DNA of 64,000 nt. Origin: [Scytonema hofmanni] UTEX 2349. Its GTDB lineage: Bacteria > Cyanobacteriota > Cyanobacteriia > Cyanobacteriales > Nostocaceae. This document shows positions 48,159-57,990 of this stretch, piece after piece. The translations under genes and the position numbers were made by a program. The notes under the pieces were generated by a model. The model was not told the origin of the DNA, did not search any database, and worked only from the letters and a program-made list of their open reading frames with translations. Within the stretch, counting starts at the first letter, position 1. Each line of letters starts with the position of its first letter. Where the stretch lies: positions 31,630-95,629 of the forward strand of contig NZ_KK073766.1 of the NCBI RefSeq assembly GCF_000582685.1, given 5' to 3'.

Positions 48159-48575
48159 ATTATACTTCGATCTGTGTTAGATTTATAGTCTAATATAGCA
48201 ACTGAAAAACGATTTGATTGGGCTACTTATAATTTAAGCTTGATTAGCAATTAAGATTCTAGTTGAAACAAATTCAAAAATTGATCTTTCATCAACTCTT
48301 AATACCACTCTCAGCACATTATAGGATTCATAACTGATAATCCAAATATCGATCGCCAGAAAGAGTGTTGACTTATGTGTATTGAATTTGGACAGTAAAT
48401 CTGATTTATTTTGATAATAAAAATTAATATAAATTTTTCCTGAGTTTATCCTAGATTTTTATTTATCAATTCACCTAGCAAATTTTAATCAAAATATCAG
48501 CCCCATCTTTGATAAAAACGTGATACTCAATATAGCAAATTAATTAAAATAAAGTGCAGATATGCACGGGGTGAG
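48159..48575. other. No gene recognised
   Basis: AT-rich intergenic sequence upstream of the 274-residue protein and of the glucosidase scrap. It probably holds the promoter of the minus-strand gene. No hairpin or repeat stands out. Confidence 0.5.
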
Positions 48576-48838
48576 ATGATGACAACTCCAACCCAAGAAG
48601 AAATCAGATTAGCAGAAGCCCAAAATCACATAGTCCATTGGCGTAGATGGGGGACTTATTTAAGCGATCGCCAGTGGGGAACGGGGTACGTGAAGACTAT
48701 AGCCCAAACGGTACAGCTTGGGACTATTTCACCCACGATCAGGCTCGTTCTCGTGCCTACCGTTGGGGTGAGGATGGGATTTTTGGTATTTCTGATAACC
48801 ATCAACCGCTTTGTTTTGCGTAGGCGTAGCCCGTCGTA
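48576..48838 (+). pseudogene. MGH1-like glucosidase (GH63-type) N-terminal fragment, frameshifted
   Basis: The protein starts TTPTQEEIRLAEAQNHIVHW, RRWGTYLSDRQWGT. It continues after a one-base shift near 48684 as VREDYSPNGTAWDYFTHDQA, RSRAYRWGEDGIFGISDNHQ. The family is usually 850 or more residues, so only the first 85 remain. The fragment stops at the GCGTAGGCGTAGCCC repeat. Confidence 0.65.
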
Positions 48839-48850
48839 GACATCGCTCTA
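48810..48850. repeat. GCGTAGGCGTAGCCC...TCGTAGACATCGCT interspersed repeat
   Basis: The same unit as at 27485-27570 in a shorter form. It ends the glucosidase fragment. Confidence 0.65.
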
Positions 48851-48902
48851 TAGCTGAATAAACTCGGTTCTTCTTCTATTAAATAAAGGAGTTCACAACC
48901 TC

Positions 48903-49581
48903 ATGTCAATTCATAACTTTACTCTCTCCCGTCAGTTATTACGCAACTTGTCCATCATTTCGCTGACTTTTTTACTCCTATACGGTACGTCTCGTGTGAT
49001 GCTTTCTGCTCCCGCCACTGATATCTCGAATGCTGCACCGCAGGGAAAGCAAGTAGCGGTTTTCGCTGGTGGGTGCTACTGGGGAATGGAAGCAGTTTTT
49101 GAGCATCTATTAGGTGTTTCTGAGGTCGTTTCTGGCTTTTCTGGAGGCGATGCAAGAACCGCAGACTACACACTTGTCAGTGCTGGATTAACTAGGGTTT
49201 GCTGAATCCGTAAAAATCACTTACGATCCATCAAAAATATCATATAACCAGCTTCTGAAGGTCTACTTTTTGGTAGCGCATAACCCAACAGAGTTAAATC
49301 GACAAGGCCCAGACTCAGGTAAGCAATATCGTTCGGCGATCTTTTTTGCTAACGATGAGCAGAAACAAGCTGCACAAGAATATATCGCTCAACTCAACAA
49401 ATCGCAAATCTTCGACAAGCCGATTGTGACGGAATTAGATCCTTTGAAAAGTTTTTATCAGGCTGCGGCATACCATCAGAATTATATAGTGCATCATCCG
49501 AGCGATCGCTATGTTGTAATGAATGACTTGCCGAAGCTGGCTAAACTTCAAACAAAGTTCCCTGATATGTATAGCAAGTAA
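48903..49581 (+). pseudogene. msrA: Peptide methionine sulfoxide reductase MsrA with export signal, frameshifted
   Basis: The first part has a hydrophobic N-terminus (LLRNLSIISLTFLLLYG), pointing to export or a lipoprotein-like anchor. It is followed by the catalytic AGGCYWGMEAVFEHL, VSGFSGGDARTADYTLVSAG and LT. The second part, in a different frame, is GFAESVKITYDPSKISYNQL, HNPTELNRQGPDSGKQYRSA, up to MYSK. A one-base insertion near 49193 explains the break. Restored length is about 225 residues. MsrA reduces oxidised methionine (S form) with thioredoxin. Confidence 0.85.
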
Positions 49582-49630
49582 GGGGATTTGCAGCATTCGA
49601 CTTTTAATATCCCCTCAATCCGGTGAAAGA

Positions 49631-50123
49631 TTAGCCTATCCTGTAAGATGCTCGTCCATGCTTCTCCAGATATTGCTGATGATACTCTTCTGCTCTATAG
49701 AATTGTGATGCAGGTACAATCTCCGTCACAATTGGATTTTTGTGATAGCGAGAACTATTTTCAAGCTGCTCCTTGGAGGCTCTTGCTAATAATTCCTGCT
49801 CTGGAGTGTGGAAAAATATCACTGACCGATATTGATAACCAACATCTGGTTCCTCGTGGTTTGATGCTGTGGGATTGTGCTTATTCCAAAACACATTTAG
49901 CAGTTCATTATAAGATACTATTGCTGGATTGTATTCCACTTCCACTGCTTCAGCATGTCCAGTTATTGCCTCTACAGACATCTTCGTAGGTTGGATTATC
50001 AAGGTGTCCGCCACTGTAACCAACTGCTGTAGAAGTTACTCCTTTTACTTGACGAAATGCTGCTTCAACTCCCCAGAAACAGCCTGCTCCAAATGTCACT
50101 TTTTGTAGATTAGCGTTTTGCAT
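49631..50123 (-). pseudogene. msrA: Second peptide methionine sulfoxide reductase MsrA, frameshifted
   Basis: From the ATG at 50123: MQNANLQKVTFGAGCFWGVE, AAFRQVKGVTSTAVGYSGGH, PTYEDVCR. The frame then shifts by one base and continues ITGHAEAVEVEYNPAIVSYN, NPTASNHEEPDVGYQYRSVI, up to SYRIG. A cytosolic version without a signal peptide, about 165 residues when repaired. It is convergent with the exported copy, with 50 bp between their stops. Confidence 0.85.
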
Positions 50124-50638
50124 ATCTTTGACAACTATTTTGTGATAATTTTAAATGAAACTCATCAAATCAGACAGATACTTGAGAAGGAAATATTTTC
50201 TAAATACTGCCTGATTTATTTTAATTATTAGAATTACAGATTATCCTGATACGAGTATGATATAAAACTGAATATTATCTAATAATTAATTGGAAAAAAT
50301 AGTTTAATTTAAAATTAATATACTACTACAGCACGGCGTAAATAAAACACCCATTCCAAATCAATGAAAGGCTTGCAGTATCCGAATTACGAACTTGTAC
50401 TGAGCGTAGCGTCTCGTAGAGAAGTATTACGAATTACGAATTACGCATAGCGGTACTAGCTTTTGCTAACTAAAGGCATGATTATCATCTACTATTCTTG
50501 TTGTTTTTATACACGTTAAGCCATCCGTTCAATGAGCCGGGAATAATCCGTTCAGCACAAGTGGCGCAAGTGTTTTCGCCGCTTAGTAGTTCGTACAATA
50601 ACGGCTTGAAACTGAAGCGATCGCGCTGTTCAATTAAA
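50124..50638. repeat. Intergenic region with ATTACGAATTACG repeats
   Basis: AT-rich sequence, then at 50385-50450 GAATTACGAACTTGTACTG and two copies of GAATTACG surround a GTCTCGTAGAGAAG palindrome. These are interspersed repeats. No complete gene is seen; a short frame near 50498 is not convincing. Confidence 0.5.
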
Positions 50639-51948
50639 ACAGGACTTACGCAACTGGCACAAATAGTGGGCAGGGCACAGCCCTGACACGCAACAATTTA
50701 AATCAAACCAAGCACATAGGAATACTTGGGCGTTTTAGTTGCTGAATTAAATAATTAGACAGCAAATTATGCTTGATTTGATAAATAGTTTGGCCAGTTC
50801 TATAGGCTAAATTTTTTAACCTAACCCAAACCAACATTGCACAAGCAATATGATTTCTTTGAAGACGGGCTTTACGACACTGACAAGATTCAATGCCAGT
50901 TAGTTGTTTAATCTCCCTGTGAAACTCCTCTATTTTCCAACGAATTTTACACACTTCTTGTACAACATCCGTGGAACTTTGAGATAAATCGTTAGTTGCG
51001 ACATAATCCGTTCTGTTGGTAGAAACAGTAACCCGGAATAGTTTCACTTTTTTCTCAGCGGGAAATGCTTTTATTTTGATTATTTTACCACACTCTAATT
51101 CTTCTTGGTTCCATTCTAATAATTCAATACGTTTATATTTTTCTTTACCAAAACTGTCATCAACCAAACGATTAGTCTTTAAAGGACAATAATAAACTTT
51201 ATCTAAACTATCGATATAAAGCATTAAACTGTGTACCGCATACCATGTATCCATCAAAACCGTATCAAACGGTAAAAGCTTATGATACACAAGGCTTTGG
51301 AGCATGTCTTTTACATGGTCTATCTTGGTTTTGCCATCAACATCAGGATTAAATATTCGATAATCTATGACCCAAAATCTTTGAAGTGTAGGGTTGACAT
51401 ACACGCAGCTAACTACACCAATGCCTTTAAGGACACCATGCTCATTACCACTATATAGTATAGCTGACTATTTCTATTTCTTCAGAATACCTTTTATCTA
51501 AAACGCTATCATCAAATATTATGTAACCATTGGCATCAGACTCAACTACCTCTTTTACGTTATCCCATAATAAACGAGGTGTTAACTTTTCTGTTTTCAA
51601 ATAATAGTTAATTGCATCATGGCTAATACTCTCGCTGAGGCTCTGCCAAATTGGTAATTGTATAATTAATTTGACTACTTAATAAGTATTGGCACTAATT
51701 AAGCTTGAGTTATCTCATTACCTTAAGCAACATTTATCTAATACAACCTCTACCTATTTTCTCATAAATATTTCACTCTTTGTTTCCTTTTGCAGCGACT
51801 TCTCATGCGTTGACTAAGCTTTCGGAATCGGATTAAATTAATACTCATGTACTATCAACTAGCGATCGCCCTGTGCCTGTTGCGTTACTTATATAGTACA
51901 AAAGCACTACATTTTAGCGATCGCCTGTGTCAGTTGCGTAAGTCCTGT
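50639..51948 (-). mobile_element. IS with perfect 18-bp inverted repeats (IS4/IS701-type)
   Basis: ACAGGACTTACGCAACTG at 50639-50656 and its exact reverse complement at 51931-51948 bound about 1.3 kb. It carries one transposase reading on the minus strand, frameshifted once. A target duplication is not clear. The termini match those of the MITE in the HSP90-like gene. Confidence 0.85.
50703..51690 (-). pseudogene. IS4/IS701-type DDE transposase, frameshifted
   Basis: The N-terminal part (about 51690 to 51470) reads LSESISHDAINYYLKTEKLT and ANGYIIFDDSVLDKRYSEEI with D1. One base is lost or gained near 51460. The rest reads YSGNEHGVLKGIGVVSCVYV, DTVLMDTWYAVHSL (D2), and CKIRWKIEEFHREIKQLTGI, the classic IS4 Y-R-E-K signature around the catalytic glutamate. 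Only the shift prevents a full product. Confidence 0.75.
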
Positions 51949-52081
51949 AAAATAATCGGATGGGAATAATTTTGCTGGCTTAAGTGTAAAGCTGTAAACA
52001 GTCCAGCGAAGCCACCACCCAGGATGACTGTGAGATGAGACTGAGACGCTCGAGAAGAATAATTGAGAATGTATCGCTAAG

Positions 52082-53302
52082 ATGCAGAAACCACCCATGC
52101 CGAAAAACTGGATTATTAAAGTAGACAACTATTTCCATGCAAACCCCAATTGCATTATCGCCACCGCCCATGTGGACACGTTTCCCACAAACCTACCCCT
52201 AGAACCCAACATCCGGGAACCAAACCGCAAAAGTGCAACCTACAGACAAATCTTCGACTCACTGACGACCGAACCTGTAAAATTCTTCTCTCGTCACAGT
52301 GGAATCGTTCTGTCAGCCAATAAAGTTAAACCTAGCAAAAACAAAACCGAACTGGAGTTAGAAGTCTTAGAAGCTAGCGAGGGGGGTAGCGATGGCATTA
52401 TCAATGGAGGTCACACAGTTTTAGCTTTTGAGCAAGCTAAAAATTACAAATATGACCTCAGCCTTGCCAGAGTCAAAGTTACCATCCACATTGGCCTCCA
52501 GGAAGAGGAAGCTAAAGATATAGCCCTCGCCTCAAATACCACATCGCCAGTGGATTCTCGCTCCAAAGTCAACGCCAGGGGAGATTACAAATTTATCAAG
52601 CAGTATTTAGCCCAGTTAGAACAGAAAGAAGATAGAAAATTTAGAATAGCCTATTACCAAAACCAAAGCGGCGCTCCTAGAAATGCTCAGTGTAATGTTA
52701 ACCACTTATTCAAGCTTCTAAACTGCCTCGACAGAAATAGATACAACCCCGACGGCAATAAACGAAGCAAGCACCCTACAGGTACGAATACCCCAAGCCA
52801 AATCACAGACACTGAGAGGGAAAGATTAACTCTTCTACTGCCTCTACTTCCCAAAGCTCTGTGGATTGAGCAAAGACTGTACGAAATCATCCAAGAACAT
52901 ATCAGCAACCCCAGAAGAAAAGGTGTCAACGACTTAGCATCAATCGATACGCGCAAAAATACCCTTCTCCCCGACAGCAAGTACTCGTTTGGGTTTGGTG
53001 CGCCAACCGACCTGGCACTACCCATAATTGCATCCTATCGGGTATTCCTAGACCAAGACTATAACTGGATTATCATGTTTGACGAATTCGCCGAAAACTT
53101 TCTCCAACACCTGTGGGTTAACTATTACCGTAAATACTTGATATCGGAGAAAACAGCAGGAAATACAGTGGGGACTAAAATTTGTCGCAATCAAGAAATT
53201 TGGGAAAGTCTGTACATTTCGGCCCAAAGTTATTTAAACCAACATTTGGTGAAAATTGTCAATTCCGCCAAGCGTGAAGAATTAACGCTCACACAAGGCT
53301 AA
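52082..53302 (+). CDS. AIPR-family (abortive infection phage resistance) protein
   Basis: A protein of 406 residues. The core SRHSGIVLSANKVKPSKNKT, GSDGIINGGHTVLAFEQAKN and LASNTTSPVDSRSKVNARGD is typical of AIPR proteins, which carry NGGHT/NGxQT and NTQxxV/SR-type motifs. AIPR proteins are found in abortive infection and in several multi-gene defence systems, where the mechanism is not settled. It starts 130 bp after the IS, with nothing else nearby in its direction, so it appears as an orphan. The ATG at 52097 is an alternative start. Confidence 0.75.
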   Translation: MQKPPMPKNWIIKVDNYFHANPNCIIATAHVDTFPTNLPLEPNIREPNRKSATYRQIFDSLTTEPVKFFSRHSGIVLSANKVKPSKNKTELELEVLEASEGGSDGIINGGHTVLAFEQAKNYKYDLSLARVKVTIHIGLQEEEAKDIALASNTTSPVDSRSKVNARGDYKFIKQYLAQLEQKEDRKFRIAYYQNQSGAPRNAQCNVNHLFKLLNCLDRNRYNPDGNKRSKHPTGTNTPSQITDTERERLTLLLPLLPKALWIEQRLYEIIQEHISNPRRKGVNDLASIDTRKNTLLPDSKYSFGFGAPTDLALPIIASYRVFLDQDYNWIIMFDEFAENFLQHLWVNYYRKYLISEKTAGNTVGTKICRNQEIWESLYISAQSYLNQHLVKIVNSAKREELTLTQG

Positions 53303-53339
53303 AATCTCCACTAAATAATTACAGCAGATGTGGATTATT

Positions 53340-53550
53340 ATTTTCCCAACCGCTAGAGAATTAATTCGACGGAGCAGCTAATTGAGCTATGGGTGCATTC
53401 TGTCACTATTAAAAGCGACCAAATGCGACGAGCATATCGGCAAATTGGTTATGAGCTTGGTGATTATATGCAGTCGCGGTTTGGGATATCTGATTTATGG
53501 CAGCGAACGCCGCTTTCTAGCGTCGGCTGCGCTCCCGTTCAACCCTAACG
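53340..53550 (+). other. Coding-like scrap
   Basis: An open reading stretch from about 53382 reads IELWVHSVTIKSDQMRRAYR, QIGYELGDYMQSRFGISDLW and QR, then stops inside an AACGCCGCTTTCTAGCG palindromic repeat. It looks like a fragment of a real protein without a start codon; I do not recognise it. Confidence 0.3.
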
Positions 53551-53583
53551 TCAATGCCTAAGCAATAACCCGCCTGGCTCCGA

Positions 53584-55896
53584 TTATGACCCCTCTCGAA
53601 TCACCAAATCAATCGCAGAGTCAATTAACTCAACCGCATAGGTCTCATAGTGATAAGTCTTAAACCGAAACTTGCCCACAATTTCGAGTTGCTTGGACGG
53701 GCAATGTCCATATTTGTCCGAATACAGTTGTAGTACGATAGTACCAATAGTCGTCATCTGTCCTGGGGTGGCAGCAGTGAGTCCGCGTTCGCGCAGTCTA
53801 GACGCGACGGTGATGGTAGAAGGTGTTGCACAAGCAACTCCCCTAGCTTTGCCTAAGCGCGAGCATATTTTGATAAGTTCATCTTCTTGTGAGATGAGTA
53901 GAGTCATTAGCCCAGTAAACCTTTTTGCTGGTTTATCTGTTGCCACGGCAATCTTTAATGCTTCTGGTTGTCCAACCACGATAAATGTACCCTGAGCGCG
54001 AGTCATGGTAGTGTAAAGCAGTTGACGGGTTAGCATACGTGCGTTAGACATGAGTAATGGGAAAATCACATACGGAAATTCACTGCCCTGGCTCTTATGG
54101 CAAGTTATACAAAACGAATGCATGATTTGCTCAAAGTGACCAGGATAGTAGTCAACAATCGCGCCTCCCTCAAATGAAATCCTTACCTTTTGTTTTTCCT
54201 CTTCTACAGCAGTAACCCTCCCTGTCTCGCCGTTCATCACTGCCGGAACAGTATCGTAACGATTTTTTAGTTGTATCACCCGATCACCCACTCGGTAGAC
54301 GACTGACCCGGAAACGACTTCTTTTTGGTCGGATTTTTTTGGATTGAAGATGGGTCCAAGCAGCTTATTGAGATTGTGAACTCCAGCTGCTCCTTCCTTT
54401 TGGGGTGCTAACACCATCACTTGTTGATTTAAATCGACATTCTCACGGCTCATAGCTTGGACTAACTCGACGATGGTGTTAGCCGTTGCTTGTGGTGAAG
54501 GAGTTTCCAGCATGGCGCAGTCCCCCACATCCATCCACTCCGATACCTGATTAAATTTGTGCAGTGTCGGAACTGTGCCAAAATTTACGTCGCTTGCGGC
54601 ATAGATAATCGGGCTTTCGTGTCGCTGTCGATAAATGGTCTGCAATCTCGTTGTCGGTACTATTTCAGAATAAAGCAAGTCTCGCAATACCATTCCAGCC
54701 CCGACACTAGGTAATTGGTCAGAGTCTCCTACCAGCAAAATTTGGGTTTTTGGCGGTAAAGCTTTTAGTAGGGAATTGAATAGGAATATGTCCACCATTG
54801 AAAATTCATCAACAATTAGCCAATCAATTGCAAGAAGATTATGCTCGTTATAGTGAAAGGTTTGCCCAAGTCCCTGCCATTGAAGTAGACGGTGAATGGT
54901 AGTTGCTTCCATGCCAGTTGCGTTTTTCATCCGGTTGGCAGCCTTCCCCGTAGGGGCTGCAAGAGCTATACTTGCCCCAATGGATGTTAACCATTGCACT
55001 CCTGTTTTTAGCACATGGGTTTTGCCGCGTCCTGGCCCGCCTGTAATTATACTAATAGGATGTTTAACTGCCATCAATAAGGCGCTAATCTGTTCATGAC
55101 TCAAGCGTGAGAGTTGACGATATTCAGCCCCTTCAAATTCGGCGAACCAGTGTTCTAAATGTTCTGTCGAGTAAGTTGGTTGGTTAATTAAAGTTTGAAT
55201 TTTTAACGCTACAGAGAGTTCAGCGCGGTAGGCGGCTCTTAGATAAACACTATTGGCTACTTCACCATAAACTAAAGTTTGGTTCTCAATTAACTTCAGA
55301 AGAATGGTACTTAAAGATTTATAGTCGGGTATGTGGTCAGGACGCTCTAACAAAGATACAGCACGTGCTAGTAATTGGGATTCAGGCAGAAAACAATTGC
55401 CCTCACTTAAGGCATCCTTCAAAACATGGAGCAAACCTTTAGAGTACCGAGTTTTACATTTTACCGACATACCGAGGGAGAGTGCTAACTGATCAGCAGT
55501 TTTAAAGCCGATGCCTTCAATGTCATCAATTAACTTGTAAGGGTCGCTTTTGAGTACTGAAGAAGTTTTGTGTCCGTAATGGTCACAAATCTTTAAAGTT
55601 AACCTCAGTGATGTTCCCACTGCCAAAAGCTGGGCAATAGCTGCTCTTAGAGGATTAGCTTTACTCTGTGACCAAACTTTGGTAATTGCAGCGATTCGAT
55701 ATTTACCAAGTCCAGGGACTTCTTCAAGTCTTTCTGGATTGGTATCTAACACCAATAAGGTGTCAGAGCCAAAGTGGTTTACAAGAGTTTGGGCAGTTTT
55801 CTTTCCAATTCCACGAAAAAGTCCACTTTCTAAATACTGCTGGATTTCGACCAAGGTTAGTTCTGGAAGTTTATCGATTTTAGGGAACGAAATCAT
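53584..55896 (-). CDS. recD2: RecD2-like superfamily 1 helicase
   Basis: A protein of 770 residues. The N-terminal 230 residues contain helix-hairpin-helix repeats (GLFRGIGKKTAQTLVNHFGS, LEEVPGLGKYRIAAI, IEGIGFKTADQLAL), as in RecD2. The helicase core follows: Walker A IITGGPGRGKTHVLKTG near residue 288, motif II WLIVDEFSMVDI, LLVGDSDQLPSVGAGMVLRD, and CITCHKSQGSEFPYVIFPL near 595. The third residue of the Walker A loop is Arg where Thr is common. RecD2 proteins unwind DNA 5' to 3'. Its plasmid-like neighbourhood (RHH, ParA remnant) suggests a mobile replicon origin. The product is longer than TraA-type relaxase fragments and lacks a relaxase domain. Confidence 0.85.
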   Translation of the reverse strand: MISFPKIDKLPELTLVEIQQYLESGLFRGIGKKTAQTLVNHFGSDTLLVLDTNPERLEEVPGLGKYRIAAITKVWSQSKANPLRAAIAQLLAVGTSLRLTLKICDHYGHKTSSVLKSDPYKLIDDIEGIGFKTADQLALSLGMSVKCKTRYSKGLLHVLKDALSEGNCFLPESQLLARAVSLLERPDHIPDYKSLSTILLKLIENQTLVYGEVANSVYLRAAYRAELSVALKIQTLINQPTYSTEHLEHWFAEFEGAEYRQLSRLSHEQISALLMAVKHPISIITGGPGRGKTHVLKTGVQWLTSIGASIALAAPTGKAANRMKNATGMEATTIHRLLQWQGLGQTFHYNEHNLLAIDWLIVDEFSMVDIFLFNSLLKALPPKTQILLVGDSDQLPSVGAGMVLRDLLYSEIVPTTRLQTIYRQRHESPIIYAASDVNFGTVPTLHKFNQVSEWMDVGDCAMLETPSPQATANTIVELVQAMSRENVDLNQQVMVLAPQKEGAAGVHNLNKLLGPIFNPKKSDQKEVVSGSVVYRVGDRVIQLKNRYDTVPAVMNGETGRVTAVEEEKQKVRISFEGGAIVDYYPGHFEQIMHSFCITCHKSQGSEFPYVIFPLLMSNARMLTRQLLYTTMTRAQGTFIVVGQPEALKIAVATDKPAKRFTGLMTLLISQEDELIKICSRLGKARGVACATPSTITVASRLRERGLTAATPGQMTTIGTIVLQLYSDKYGHCPSKQLEIVGKFRFKTYHYETYAVELIDSAIDLVIREGS

Positions 55897-55997
55897 GAGT
55901 ATTTAGCAGTTGAAATTGTCAAATGTCGTGGGATGAGCATCAATTGAAAAAAAGGGTAAGAAACTGTAACTTAATTTCTGGACAAAGCTAACCATTG

Positions 55998-56162
55998 CTA
56001 CTCATTTTTGGGTAGCTTTTCTCGTGCCATACGTTCTATAACATCACTCAAGCTTCCAGCCAGCATTTCTATCTGTTTTTCTTCTAACCACTCAATAGCT
56101 GTTTGAGTCAAAGTCATGGTAAACCTACGTTTTGGTTCTGCATAAATCTTTTTTCTAGCCAT
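55998..56162 (-). CDS. Small RHH-like protein of element B, 54 residues
   Basis: Read from the ATG at 56162: MARKKIYAEPKRRFTMTLTQ, TAIEWLEEKQIEMLAGSLSD and VIERMAREKLPKNE. RRFTMTLTQTAIEWL is the beta strand and first helix of a ribbon-helix-helix protein, and SLSDVIERMAREKL is the second helix. It is divergent from tnpB with 61 bp between the starts, a shared promoter region. Its stop lies within the left end of the element. Confidence 0.65.
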   Translation of the reverse strand: MARKKIYAEPKRRFTMTLTQTAIEWLEEKQIEMLAGSLSDVIERMAREKLPKNE

Positions 56163-56223
56163 GTTACCAAGTTCTAATAACTCATGTATAATACGAGTAT
56201 AACAACATTGAACGGTCGAATCA

Positions 56224-57447
56224 ATGCAACTTGTAGAAAAACACGTAATTAACCGACAGCATAAGTTTTGGAAAAAGTGCGACTATTTGGCGTTACAGTC
56301 CAAACATCTTTACAACGCTGCTAACTATATTCAACGTCAATATTTCTTTGAAACGAAAAAGTATTACAACTCGATTGACATCTACCATCAAACCAAGAAT
56401 TTAGAAGCGTATCGGTATGTACCGACCAAAGTTAGCAAGCAGATTGTGCGTAAAGTTTCAGAAGCCTGGTCATGTTGGTTAGCAGCGTTAAAAGATTGGT
56501 CAAAGTATCCAGAAAAGTATTTAGGTAAGCCGAAAATGCCTGGATATAAACATAAAGAACGTGGTCGAAACATTGTAGTGTATCCAAGAGACGCAATTTC
56601 AAAACCTGCTCTGAAAAAAAGAATAATCAAGCTTTCTCAAACTGATATTGAGTTTCCAACTCAAGCTAATAATGTAGACCAAGTTCGGATTGTTCCTAAG
56701 CTAAATCATTATGTTATTGAAGTTGTTTACACCGTTGAAGATACCGCTAAATCAGATGGTAAATATATTGCTGGTGTAGACCTTGGTTTAAATAATTTGA
56801 TGGCTATAACATCCAATCAGTCCGGTGTCAAACCGTTACTGGTAAACGGTAGACCATTAAAAAGTCTTAACCAATTCTTCAATAAACGAGTTGCTGCATC
56901 ACAATCAATCGAAGCTTGGAGACAGGTTAAAGAGCTAAACAGCAAGCGTGACAGAAGAATTGATAACTATCTCCATACTGTCAGCCGTAGAGTAATTGAT
57001 TGGTGTCAATTAAATGGGATTGGTCAGTTAATTATCGGCAATAACCAAGGATGGAAACAAGATATCAATATTGGGAAAAAGAACAATCAGGAATTTACCA
57101 AGATACCTCATGCAAAACTAATTAGTATGTTGACCTATAAGGCACAATTAGTAGGGATTGAAGTAACTATTACTGAAGAAAGTTACACTTCAAAAGCTAG
57201 TGCATTGGATAGTGACGAGTTACCGAAATATGGCGATAAAAAAGAACACAAGCCAGTATTTAGTGGCAAGCGCGTCAAACGTGGTTTATACAAGACGGAC
57301 ACTGGTAGAACAATAAATGCTGATACCAATGGAAGCTTAAATATAGCTCGTAAAGTAATCCCAAACTTTATGGATGGGATAGTGGGATTGCCGTTTATCC
57401 CAGTAGTTTTAGGACTTTGGACTAAAATTACAAACGTTATTGTTTAG
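56224..57447 (+). CDS. tnpB: TnpB-like protein with altered RuvC-II motif (element B)
   Basis: A protein of 407 residues, about 85 percent identical by eye to the element A protein. It shares the same features: AGVDLGLNNLMAI with RuvC-I Asp, LIIGNNQGWKQDIN in place of the VVEDL motif, TEESYTSKAS, no CxxC zinc finger, and INADTNGSLNIARK with RuvC-III Asp. Both copies being full length and conserved suggests selection on the protein. The omega RNA should lie at the 3' end and right end of the element. Confidence 0.85.
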   Translation: MQLVEKHVINRQHKFWKKCDYLALQSKHLYNAANYIQRQYFFETKKYYNSIDIYHQTKNLEAYRYVPTKVSKQIVRKVSEAWSCWLAALKDWSKYPEKYLGKPKMPGYKHKERGRNIVVYPRDAISKPALKKRIIKLSQTDIEFPTQANNVDQVRIVPKLNHYVIEVVYTVEDTAKSDGKYIAGVDLGLNNLMAITSNQSGVKPLLVNGRPLKSLNQFFNKRVAASQSIEAWRQVKELNSKRDRRIDNYLHTVSRRVIDWCQLNGIGQLIIGNNQGWKQDINIGKKNNQEFTKIPHAKLISMLTYKAQLVGIEVTITEESYTSKASALDSDELPKYGDKKEHKPVFSGKRVKRGLYKTDTGRTINADTNGSLNIARKVIPNFMDGIVGLPFIPVVLGLWTKITNVIV

Positions 57448-57670
57448 TATTGGCTATCTATGGGTAGCTTTGTACAGATTTTCACGAGCGGTAATATCTA
57501 TCAAAACACCATCTTCCCTAATGCCAGCGTCCTTGCCTGATTGAACCAGCCATAACCTATATCATCACAATTTTAAATAAAATAGCAAGCACGAACAAAA
57601 ATATACATTGCCAATTAACATATCACCGTTATCTTAAGTTGTAATGGGGCAGGTAAACAAACTCAACTTA

Positions 57671-57950
57671 TGAGCCGAATCATCGCAGTCTTTAACCAGG
57701 CAAGAGGTGTTGCCAAAACCACCCTTACCCAAAACCTGAGCTACCACCTAGCACAACTGGGACATCGCGTTCTGCTCATCGACATAAACCCCAAGCCAGC
57801 TTAACCATTAATATCGAAAATTCATGGTATGGATTTAGCCCCAGCCTTGTCGCCCTTACATCGCTGCTGAATTCTGCACTATTCAAGCGTTGTGTTGAGG
57901 AACCGACATCGACGGAAAAATTGACTCTAATGAGTGAAAAATCCCATGAC
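57671..57950 (+). pseudogene. ParA-family partition ATPase, N-terminal remnant
   Basis: The start MSRIIAVFNQARGVAKTTLT, QNLSYHLAQLGHRVLLIDIN holds the deviant Walker A of ParA (normally GGVAKTT, here RGVAKTT) and motif A'. The frame shifts after NPKP; the next frame gives ASLTINIENSWYGFSPSLVA and then unrelated sequence. About 200 residues are lost. It points to plasmid ancestry of this section. Confidence 0.7.
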
Positions 57951-57955
57951 TAATA

Positions 57956-57990
57956 AAAAGGAGTGGTCAATCCCACTCCTGCTTTTTATA
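57956..57990 (+). terminator. Rho-independent terminator
   Basis: An AGGAGTGG/CCACTCCT stem (57959-57966 and 57973-57980) with a TCAATC loop is followed by GCTTTTTATA, directly after the stop of the ParA remnant. Confidence 0.75.

Larger units (their letters stand above)
55972..57480 (+). mobile_element. tnpB + RHH element B
   Basis: About 1.5 kb bounded by TTCTGGACAAAGCTA (55976-55990) and the inverted TAGCTTTGTACAGATTTT (ending about 57483). Inner copies of TTTTGGGTAGCTTT (56006) and CTATGGGTAGCTTTG (57458) lie near both ends. The content is the same as in element A: tnpB plus a divergent small RHH gene. Borders are accurate to about 20 bp. Confidence 0.65.

Noticed and set aside
50498..50686. 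Small plus-strand ORF before the IS
   Set aside because: It runs into the IS inverted repeat, has a weak start and no protein-like pattern.
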